This document shows positions 16,598-22,779 of a stretch of DNA of 25,211 nt, in pieces. The stretch lies in NCBI GenBank assembly GCA_035532215.1, contig DATKRK010000393.1, positions 1-25,211 on the forward strand, read 5' to 3'. The stretch comes from JAICIG01 sp035532215. Its GTDB lineage: Bacteria; Planctomycetota; Planctomycetia; Pirellulales; JAICIG01. The number at the start of each line of letters is the position of its first letter. The stretch's first letter is position 1. The notes beneath the pieces are model-generated. The model did not search any database. It worked only from the letters and a program-made list of their open reading frames with translations, and was not told the origin of the DNA. Both the position numbers and the translations under genes were made by a program.

Positions 16598-19579
16598 TCA
16601 ATTCGGGGTCTTGGTGCGAGGATAGCGAACGGCGGCTGTGGCGCGAGGCCGGCCGCGCACGTCGAGACCGCTGTCGGCCATCAGGGCCTTCAGTTCGTTG
16701 AATCGCGCTTCGGCGCCCGGCTCGACCTCCATGATCAGCTCGGGCCGCCAATAGTTGCCTTGTCCCGCGACGCCCCAACTGTCGATGCGATCCCACACCG
16801 AGGTCACGAGTTCGCGCATGTTTTCTTCGTTGTTTTCGCCGAGTTCGATCACCTTGTAGCCGCGGCGGCTGCGCCCCTCGGGCAGCATCGTCAAGTGGTC
16901 GGCGTCGCAAACGATTTTGATCGGCCGCGTGACCGGCGACGCCGCGCGGTTGGCCGCCGGATTCGCCCAATTCTTTTCGCCGCGTTGTTCGGCGATGCTC
17001 TTCTGCTGCGAGTTTTGCCCGAGCGTCATATTGGGCATCGGGATCGGCATGGGCATGCCCCCCTGCTGCGGTTGAGCGAAACTGCTTGCTGGACTGGAAC
17101 TCGCCGCGCCGGGCGACCCTTGAGCGCCAGCCGATCCGCCGCTTTGATTCCCAGCCGATCCGCCGCCGCTTTGATTCCCAGCCATGCCGCCGCCGCTTTG
17201 ACCCGCAGGCGAACCGCCGCTGCTTAGCGACGAGCCTTTCGACGACGAGCCGGCCGAGGCGAAGCTTGAGCCGGCGGTTGCCGACGAGCCGGCCTCGCTG
17301 CCCGAGGCGGCATTGCCCGATTTGCCGCCCGATTTGCCGCCGGGTTTGCCCGAGGCGCCCCCGGGACCCGCACCGTTGCTGGTATCGGCGACGGCGCCGT
17401 CCGAACCGCCCTCGCTTGTGCTTTCGGCGTCGCCGTCGCCGGACGCCCCGGCGCCGGGTTGGTCGCTTGCGGCTTTCGAATCGCCTGCCGCGCCGCGGCC
17501 CGCTGATCCGCCTGCCGCGCTGCGGCCCGGCGAACTGCGGCCCGGCGCATTTGCCGCCAGGGCAGCGCCCGAGGCGGCGCCGAGATCAGCGGCCAGAGCG
17601 TCGCCTTCGCCTCGTCCGTCGCCCGATCCTGGCCCGCCTTGACCGGAAGGCGCGCCGGTCCCGGGCGCGCCCCGTTTGCCTGCGGCGGCGTCGCCTGGCT
17701 TGCCGGCTGGCCCGCTTCCGCGCCGGTCAGAGCTTTGTGTTCCGGTTCCGGCGCCCAGATTGCCGTTTGCCGCAGTCGCACTGCCCGCGGCGCCCCGCCC
17801 CGCAGATGCCTGCCCTGTCGCTGCCTGCCCTGTCGCTGCCTGCCCCGCTGCTGCCTGCCCCGACGATGCCCGCCCCGACGATGCCCGCCCCGACGACCCG
17901 CGGCCCGACGACCCGCGGCCCGACGAAGAACCATCGCCCCGCCCGGTTGCAGAAAAGGCGTCGCGCGGTGCAGCGCCGAGACTGGCGGCGAGGGCGTCGA
18001 TTTGGTCTTGCGCGGCGCCCCATCCTCGACCGCGCCGCCCGCGAACGCCGCGAGTTCCCGGCGCCGCGCCGCCCGCGCCTCCGCGGCCTGGAGCGCCGAA
18101 TGGCCCGGCGCCGCGTCCCGCGTATCGCTGTCCGGCGGCGCCAACACCGCCTGCTCCGGGCTGCGCGCCGCCCAAATCGGTCGCACCGCCGAATCCCGCG
18201 CCGCCCGCGGCGGATAAACCGCCCGCAGCGATTGCCGACGGACCCTGTCCGGAACCTAGCAGCGAGTCGCCGCGGCCGCCGCCCAGTTCGTGGCCAGCGT
18301 TGGGCGCGCTGATGCGAACTCCCGTGGGACTTCCCGGCTCGGCGTTGAGTTGCCCGCCGGCCAGGTCGCCGGCGCCGAGGCCTAACAGCGAACCATCGCC
18401 CGAGCCTTGCGCCGTGCCAGAACCTCCTCCGCCCGCCCCGTTGCCGTTGGGCGACTTACCAAGCGCGGCTGCATACGGATTGCCGTTGCGGCGGATGGCT
18501 GCCTTGCCTTGGCCGCTGCCGCCGCCGCCGCGGGTCCGGGCAAAGTCCGGTCGGGCCCCAAAGGCACCGCGCGAGGCCATCTGTTGTTCGGCGTCGAGCG
18601 GCATTCCGTCGTCGCGCATGATCCCGCCCGTCGGCGAGGCCCGGAACGAGTGATGCCCCGAACTGCGCAAACGCGGCGCAGCATGCGCCAAGTAGGCTTG
18701 CCGCAAGCGTCCTTCCCCGATCGCCTGACGCATGGCCAACGTCAATTTCGGATCGGCGGGAGGAAATTCCAGCGACCAGTCGTCGTCGATCAGCTCGTAA
18801 CCGAATTCGGACTTCCAAGCTTCCATGGCCGCGTACACCATCTCATAGATGTCGACGCCGTCCGGCCGCACCAGCACCAGCGGATAGGCCGCGCCTTCTT
18901 CGCCCGGCCGTTGATTGCGGGAGAGGTATTCACGCGCCGCTCGCAAGGCCGAGACCAGCGGGTTGCTGGGCCCAAGATCGATCATGAAATCTTTTTCGGT
19001 GAGCAACAGCCCTTCGGGCTGAAGCACCACGCCCTCGGCGCGGCATTCGATATAGATCGGCCGCCGCCGCGTCTCGTTCGGCCCGTGGTAAGGCACGATG
19101 GCATAGGAAGGTCCGCGGCCCGCACTGCGAATCGCTTCGTCGAGTTCCCGCTCTTTGGCGGCGATTTTTGCGCCGACCTCGTCGATTTCTCGCCGCAGCC
19201 GATCGGTCTCGACGTCGTCGCCGGCCGCGAGCTTCGCGAATTCGCGCCGCGCCTGCTCCAGTTCTTCGAGTTGGCTCCGCAACCGCCGAGAGTGGTCTTC
19301 CAGGTGGCTCAACTCCTGGCGCTGGGCATCGAGCTGCGCCAAGGTTTTCGTGCGAGATTCGCGCAACATGTCGATGCGCCACTGGAGATCGGCCTTTTGC
19401 GTCTCCAGTTCTTTTCGCAACGGCGCGTCGTCGTCGTCTTCGGCCACCTGGATGCGGGCTTGGCGCGCAATGACGATCAGCACCACGATCAGGGCGCCCA
19501 TCGTACACAGCAGAACCGCCAGAAAGGGAAACAACGAGACTCCGCCGGCCTGCGATTTTGGCGGTGACCGTCGTCTCAT
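16598..19579 (-). CDS. Large single-span envelope protein with Gly/Ser/Ala-rich linker
   Basis: This 993-residue protein is the middle gene of the cassette. Residues 14-38 form one membrane span (SLFPFLAVLLCTMGALIVVLIVIA without its last residues), with no Asp in it, unlike ExbD. A coiled coil follows (about 50-150), then a globular segment (155-300) with PLVLVRPDGVDIYEMVYAAM and FGYELIDDDW. About residues 345-860 are low-complexity Gly/Ser/Ala/Gln sequence, including pentapeptide repeats (SGRGS, GQAAT types). A final folded-looking domain (about 880-990) starts at RPIKIVCDADHLTMLPEG. The start ATG overlaps the stop of the channel gene by 4 nt (ATGA), so translation is probably coupled. The long shadow frames on the opposite strand come from the low-complexity GC-rich DNA. 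The likely role is an envelope-spanning partner of the channel; the cargo or output is unknown. Confidence 0.75.
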   Translation of the reverse strand: MRRRSPPKSQAGGVSLFPFLAVLLCTMGALIVVLIVIARQARIQVAEDDDDAPLRKELETQKADLQWRIDMLRESRTKTLAQLDAQRQELSHLEDHSRRLRSQLEELEQARREFAKLAAGDDVETDRLRREIDEVGAKIAAKERELDEAIRSAGRGPSYAIVPYHGPNETRRRPIYIECRAEGVVLQPEGLLLTEKDFMIDLGPSNPLVSALRAAREYLSRNQRPGEEGAAYPLVLVRPDGVDIYEMVYAAMEAWKSEFGYELIDDDWSLEFPPADPKLTLAMRQAIGEGRLRQAYLAHAAPRLRSSGHHSFRASPTGGIMRDDGMPLDAEQQMASRGAFGARPDFARTRGGGGSGQGKAAIRRNGNPYAAALGKSPNGNGAGGGGSGTAQGSGDGSLLGLGAGDLAGGQLNAEPGSPTGVRISAPNAGHELGGGRGDSLLGSGQGPSAIAAGGLSAAGGAGFGGATDLGGAQPGAGGVGAAGQRYAGRGAGPFGAPGRGGAGGAAPGTRGVRGRRGRGWGAAQDQIDALAASLGAAPRDAFSATGRGDGSSSGRGSSGRGSSGRASSGRASSGQAAAGQAATGQAATGQASAGRGAAGSATAANGNLGAGTGTQSSDRRGSGPAGKPGDAAAGKRGAPGTGAPSGQGGPGSGDGRGEGDALAADLGAASGAALAANAPGRSSPGRSAAGGSAGRGAAGDSKAASDQPGAGASGDGDAESTSEGGSDGAVADTSNGAGPGGASGKPGGKSGGKSGNAASGSEAGSSATAGSSFASAGSSSKGSSLSSGGSPAGQSGGGMAGNQSGGGSAGNQSGGSAGAQGSPGAASSSPASSFAQPQQGGMPMPIPMPNMTLGQNSQQKSIAEQRGEKNWANPAANRAASPVTRPIKIVCDADHLTMLPEGRSRRGYKVIELGENNEENMRELVTSVWDRIDSWGVAGQGNYWRPELIMEVEPGAEARFNELKALMADSGLDVRGRPRATAAVRYPRTKTPN
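17806..17925. repeat. Eight-unit 15-bp tandem repeat in the Gly-rich linker
   Basis: Eight 15-bp units run from 17806 to 17925. Examples are ATGCCCGCCCCGACG (twice in a row, 17866-17895) and ACCCGCGGCCCGACG (twice, 17896-17925). On the minus strand they encode pentapeptides such as SGRAS, SGRGS and GQAAT. The unit is a multiple of 3, so copy-number changes would keep the frame. Confidence 0.85.
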
Positions 19580-20883
19580 GCGGCCCTGCCGACGGATGAG
19601 GATTCTTTAAGATCGATCTGGGGCGTCGACGAGACCTGGCCCAATCGGGCGTTGAGCAAGTGAATCGCCGCGGCCAGGTTGAGCACGGTTTCTTCGAAGT
19701 GCTGAGCGCCGGCCAGCGACGCCAAGTTGCCGTTGAGCGCGTCTTGCAATTTGGTCACGTGCCCGGTCGCTTCGACCACGCGCAGCAGAATATCGCCTTG
19801 CCGGGTCAGCTCGGTTTGCTGGACTTTGGCCTTTTCGGTGCTGTCGGCCAGGGCCTGCTGCAAGCGGCTCCAATTGCGGCGGTTCTGTTCGGCCGACGCT
19901 TCGGCGGAAGCGGCCAGGCGCTCGGCATGGGCCGCGATGCTTTGGGACAGCGCCCCGGAAAGCGCCCCTTCGAGCTGTTTGCCGCTGGCGGCCGCCAATT
20001 CGCTCCAACGCTGTTGGGCCGCGTCGATCGATCGTTGCCAGACTTCGGCCTGCCGCTCGACGAGCGCCTCGGTCGAACGGATCACGGCGTCGGCGATCCG
20101 CCGCACGGCCGCCACTTGCGGATCGTCGATGGCGCCCATTTGCTCGAAACGGCCGCTCAATTCATCCGCGGCGCGGACGTCGACGGCCGACAGCAAGCCG
20201 CTTTCCATGCGGTCGACGAAAAACTGCGTGAACATCAGCACCATCGACAGCCCCAAGGCCAACGCCGTGGTATCGAAGGCCGTGCCCAAGCCGCCGGTGA
20301 CCATCGGCAGCGAGTCTTCCAGGGCCTGCGGATTCAGGCTCGCGATGGCCATCGTGATGCCGATGACCGTGCCCAAAAAGCCCAAGATCGGAATCGCCCA
20401 AATGATGATCCGCAGCATCGCGTAGCTGGCGTGCGAGCGGCTGGCGTCCGACTCGGAAAGATATTTCAGTTCGTCGCCCAGCTTGTCGGCCGAGCCCGCG
20501 AAGCGCACCGATTGCAGGGCTTCGCGCAGCCGGCGAGGGAGGTAATCATCGCGTTGATTTTCCGGCAGGGAATCGAGCGAGGCCAGCATCGACTCCGCCT
20601 CGCTGGGCGGCAGCGGGGCCGCCGCCGGAGGCGGCAACGCCACGCGGCTCAGTCCGGCCGATTGCCTCACGATGTCGAACGCCTTCAGGATCAAGCCCGC
20701 CAGCCCGACGAAGAACATCGCCGTTTCGACGTACTCGACCCAGTGGCCGGCGAAGTAACGCAGGACGAACTCGTCCTTCCAACGCCCCGTTTGAATCGGA
20801 GCGAAGAAGGCCACGCTGGCCAGCAGGCCCCAGAGCAGCGGCGAGCGCATGATGGCCAGCGAGATGCGATTGGCTTTCGACAC
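19576..20883 (-). CDS. MotA/TolQ/ExbB-family proton channel protein with long coiled-coil tail
   Basis: The 435-residue protein has four predicted spans: about 12-30, 51-69, 157-182 and 200-223. The last two carry the family signature (IPILGFLGTVIGITMAIASL and the GLGTAFDTTALALGLSMVL segment). Such proteins form pentameric proton-driven channels that work with single-span ExbD/TolR/MotB partners, and two candidates follow in the same operon. After the last span comes an unusual extension of about 200 residues (225-425), rich in Ala, Glu, Gln and Arg and probably helical or coiled coil on the cytoplasmic side. The start is GTG 20883, supported by AAGGA 8 nt upstream. No TonB, TolB, Pal or flagellar gene lies nearby, so it is not a standard Tol or flagellar unit. 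Confidence 0.85.
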   Translation of the reverse strand: MSKANRISLAIMRSPLLWGLLASVAFFAPIQTGRWKDEFVLRYFAGHWVEYVETAMFFVGLAGLILKAFDIVRQSAGLSRVALPPPAAAPLPPSEAESMLASLDSLPENQRDDYLPRRLREALQSVRFAGSADKLGDELKYLSESDASRSHASYAMLRIIIWAIPILGFLGTVIGITMAIASLNPQALEDSLPMVTGGLGTAFDTTALALGLSMVLMFTQFFVDRMESGLLSAVDVRAADELSGRFEQMGAIDDPQVAAVRRIADAVIRSTEALVERQAEVWQRSIDAAQQRWSELAAASGKQLEGALSGALSQSIAAHAERLAASAEASAEQNRRNWSRLQQALADSTEKAKVQQTELTRQGDILLRVVEATGHVTKLQDALNGNLASLAGAQHFEETVLNLAAAIHLLNARLGQVSSTPQIDLKESSSVGRAA

Positions 20884-20920
20884 GACGAATTCCTTTCTCC
20901 GCGAGCGAGTGCTTGGTCCT

Positions 20921-20972
20921 AAAAATCGGCTTAACCGTTAGAAATTATCAACCTAACCGCGCAAAAACGCGG
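20921..20972 (-). promoter_or_regulatory. Leader region of the ExbB-like cassette
   Basis: Reading the minus strand there is a small hairpin, CCGCG-TTTTTG-CGCGG (20972-20957), then GATAAT (20949-20944), a weak stem-loop CGGTTAAGCCG (20937-20927) and ATTTTT (20926-20921). It lies about 37 nt before the GTG start. GATAAT is a 5/6 -10 box, but no convincing -35 lies 17 bp upstream. The order of parts (-10, hairpin, T-run, start) resembles the alaS and guaA leaders, more weakly. Confidence 0.3.
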
Positions 20973-21017
20973 GTAGTCTCTCCAAAGTGCAAAACCCGCA
21001 CAAGACGGAAACTGCCT

Positions 21018-21053
21018 GAAAGTGTCGGCTCGCGGCGAGCCGATAGCACTTTC
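21018..21053. repeat. Nested inverted repeat upstream of the ExbB-like cassette
   Basis: GAAAGTG (21018-21024) pairs with CACTTTC (21047-21053), and TCGGCTCG (21025-21032) with CGAGCCGA (21036-21043), leaving a CGG loop and a 3-nt bulge. From memory this hairpin type recurs in planctomycete intergenic DNA. The remainder of the gap 20884-21297 holds a GCTTGGGCAGG direct repeat (minus strand) near 21100-21130 and no gene I can support. Confidence 0.7.
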
Positions 21054-21297
21054 TGCCGCCGGAAGGAAATGCCAAGCACGGCATTCGCGGACCAGGGGGA
21101 CCTGCCCAAGCTTCCGGCCCTGCCCAAGCTCGCGCCTTTGACGCGCCGCCGCCAGCCGCGGTCACCGTGCGTTCCTTGGGGAGGAGCATTTCGACTGTCG
21201 CCGCGCACCCGCAGCCCCGCAAGACTCTGAGTGTGCGCGAGCCAACTCGTCCTACGGCGCCCAGGCCGCTGCTTGGGGCGCCGCATTCCCGGGAGGG

Positions 21298-21345
21298 AAA
21301 AAAAACGGTCCGGCACGGCCTCGCGGCCTGCCGGACTGTTTTTGT
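21298..21345. terminator. Strong bidirectional intrinsic terminator after queD
   Basis: A 10-bp stem (21306-21315 with 21329-21338, one G-U pair) is extended by GGCC-TCGC-GGCC and flanked by eight A on the left (21298-21305) and five T on the right (21339-21343). It lies 13 nt beyond the queD stop. On the minus strand the eight A become an eight-U tail, so it should end queD transcription and separate it from the ExbB-like cassette. Confidence 0.85.
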
Positions 21346-21358
21346 TTACTGCCGCGGC

Positions 21359-21760
21359 CTACTTCCCATAGGTCGCAAAGCAATTTGGCGTTTCCCACAG
21401 CCGGCACTCGACGATCGGGAAGCCTTGCGCGGCGGTGAAATCGAAGATCAGCTTGGCGATGTTTTCAGCCGTCGGGTTGGCATCCATCAGAAACATCGGT
21501 TCGCCCATCGCCTGCAAGGGCGCCACGGCCGGGTCGTCGCGGTGCAGCAACATCCGGTGATCGAGGTTCTGGTCGATCCAGTCGCTCACCACCCGCTTGA
21601 TGTCGGAGAAATCGAGCACCATGCCGCGGCGGTCGAGTTCCGCGGCCTCGATGGCGATCACGGCCCGCCCGTTGTGCCCGTGCAGATGCTTGCACTTGCC
21701 GTCGTAGTTCAGCAAGCGATGGCCATAGCAAAAATCAATTTGGCGAGTGACTCGAAACAT
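21359..21760 (-). CDS. queD: 6-carboxy-5,6,7,8-tetrahydropterin synthase (QueD) / PTPS family
   Basis: QueD converts dihydroneopterin triphosphate to 6-carboxytetrahydropterin in the pathway to queuosine and other 7-deazaguanines. The 133-residue protein has the zinc ligands His14 (YGHRL), His27 and His29 (LHGHN). Catalytic Cys23 sits in CKHLHGHN, which fits the CxxxHGH pattern of QueD. The central DFSDIK segment and the C-terminal VECRLWETPNCFATY with its Glu also match. It is full length for the family. ATG 21760 is the natural start. It lies downstream of queC on the same strand but separated by a repeat-filled gap of about 225 bp. A 6-pyruvoyl-tetrahydropterin synthase role is a less likely alternative given queC next door. 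Confidence 0.88.
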   Translation of the reverse strand: MFRVTRQIDFCYGHRLLNYDGKCKHLHGHNGRAVIAIEAAELDRRGMVLDFSDIKRVVSDWIDQNLDHRMLLHRDDPAVAPLQAMGEPMFLMDANPTAENIAKLIFDFTAAQGFPIVECRLWETPNCFATYGK

Positions 21761-21800
21761 TGGCGGGTGGCATTTGGCTAGGAAAAGGAATTCAGTGGCG

Positions 21801-21923
21801 TAGGTTATGCTTCAGCATATCCGAAATGAAAATGGCGATGTCATTGTCGATCGCTCTCGAAACTCCGAGAACTCGTCGTCGCGTGCATAGACTCGCCGCA
21901 AGATATGCTAAAGCATAACCTAC
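21801..21923. repeat. MITE-like inverted repeat between queD and queC
   Basis: Arms 21801-21822 and 21902-21923 are reverse complements at 21 of 22 positions, separated by 79 nt. Each arm is itself a dyad (TATGCT-NN-AGCATA). No open frame lies in the loop. The sequence type (GTAGGTTATGCTT) looks like a dispersed planctomycete repeat. The gap 21761-21985 holds this and part of a second inverted repeat, with no gene seen. Confidence 0.75.
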
Positions 21924-21936
21924 TGAGCTTGTTTCT

Positions 21937-22015
21937 CTCGGCGGCTCCGCGCCTCCGCGTGATGCCCTCTTGAAAACTGACTCGATCAAGCCTTCCTCGC
22001 CGCGGAGGCGCCGAG
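21937..22015. repeat. 15-bp inverted repeat overlapping the 3' end of queC
   Basis: CTCGGCGGCTCCGCG (21937-21951) and CGCGGAGGCGCCGAG (22001-22015) are reverse complements with one mismatch. The right arm lies inside the last codons of queC and encodes part of its LGASAARKA tail. The left arm resembles a common dispersed CTCCGCGCCTCCGCG-type repeat. Confidence 0.55.
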
Positions 22016-22696
22016 GCTTTCGGCGTAGGCCGTCGGATCGTCGGCGCCGATCAAGCGAAAGGCCTCTCGCCGCTCGCGGCATTTGTTGCACTGGCCGCAG
22101 TGCAGCGTAGCGGAAGGATGGATGCAGGAGAAGGTCCACTGGAGCGGATAGCCGCGTCCGAGTTGCATCACTTCGCGTTTGGAAATCCGATCGAACGGCC
22201 GCACCAGCCGCACGTCGCCCAGCGTGGCGCGGTTCAGGGCCGACTGAAACTCGGCAAAGAACTCGGGCGTGGCGTCGGCGAACGGATTCGAGCTCAAGGG
22301 CGCCAGCGCTAGTTCGCGGATGCCGTTGAGTCGGCACCAGAGGGCGGCCTTGATGACCAACAACGCATTGCGGCCCGGCAGATAGACCGCTTCGTCCGGC
22401 GTTTCGGCCTCCGGTACTCCAATGCCCGTCACGCTCCAATGGCTTTCGTAAACGTCGGCCAACGGCAGCTCCAATACGACCAACGACCGTAAGCGGCTGC
22501 AAGCCATTGCGGCCAGAAAGCGGCGCAGCCAATGCAGTTCGGCCGACTGCCAGAGCAGCCCTGAGGCGATGTAAAACGGCTGCACGGTCCGACCGCGTTC
22601 GAGCAACTGCCCTAACAGAATCGAACTATCCAAGCCGCCGCTGACGAGCAGACCGACCGGGGGGCCCTGACGGCGAAGCGGCATTTCGAAAGGCAT
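21986..22696 (-). CDS. queC: 7-cyano-7-deazaguanine synthase (QueC)
   Basis: QueC uses ATP and ammonia to turn 7-carboxy-7-deazaguanine into preQ0, the precursor of queuosine and of 7-deazaguanine DNA modifications. The 236-residue protein has the PP-loop SGGLDSS (19-25), the YLPGRN segment (105-110) typical of the family, and a zinc site with Cys191, Cys200, Cys203 and Cys206 (CIHPSATLHCGQCNKC). It is full length. The extreme C-terminus (about 227-236) overlaps a repeat and may not be part of the conserved fold. The start at ATG 22696 is preceded by GGGGAAAGAGA. queD follows; queE is absent from the window. No dpd-type DNA modification gene is near, so tRNA queuosine is the simpler role. Confidence 0.92.
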   Translation of the reverse strand: MPFEMPLRRQGPPVGLLVSGGLDSSILLGQLLERGRTVQPFYIASGLLWQSAELHWLRRFLAAMACSRLRSLVVLELPLADVYESHWSVTGIGVPEAETPDEAVYLPGRNALLVIKAALWCRLNGIRELALAPLSSNPFADATPEFFAEFQSALNRATLGDVRLVRPFDRISKREVMQLGRGYPLQWTFSCIHPSATLHCGQCNKCRERREAFRLIGADDPTAYAESLGASAARKA

Positions 22697-22743
22697 CGAT
22701 TCTCTTTCCCCGGCGAACGGCGGCTGGCAACGAGCGAAGCCGC

Positions 22744-22772
22744 ATTGTAGGCCGCCGCGCTCGCCGGTTCGA
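22744..22772 (-). promoter_or_regulatory. Possible queC promoter
   Basis: On the minus strand TACAAT (22749-22744) is a 5/6 -10 box in the GC-rich gap between the DUF4139 stop and the queC ATG. TCGAAC stands 17 bp upstream (22772-22767) and is a weak -35. RNA would start about 40 nt before the start codon. I see no preQ1 riboswitch-like structure in this short leader. Confidence 0.35.
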
Positions 22773-22779
22773 GACTGCG

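Noticed and set aside
17806..17925. CRISPR-like array
   Set aside because: The 15-bp units are directly adjacent with no spacers and encode pentapeptides in a low-complexity linker.
17086..18653. Long plus-strand open frames rich in Arg or Pro (408, 325 and 192 codons) opposite the Gly-rich protein
   Set aside because: They arise from GC-rich low-complexity DNA. Their sequence is only Arg/Pro/Ala runs, while the minus-strand protein has real domains at both ends and operon-like junctions.
20913..21316. Short open frames on both strands in the gap between queD and the ExbB-like gene
   Set aside because: Composition is Arg/Pro/Ser-rich, no start has a convincing ribosome binding site, and the region is made of hairpins and short direct repeats.
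21986..22696. DNA 7-deazaguanine modification (dpd) or archaeosine context for queC
   Set aside because: No dpd, tgtA-like or restriction gene lies in the window. queC with queD is the ordinary queuosine or preQ0 set.
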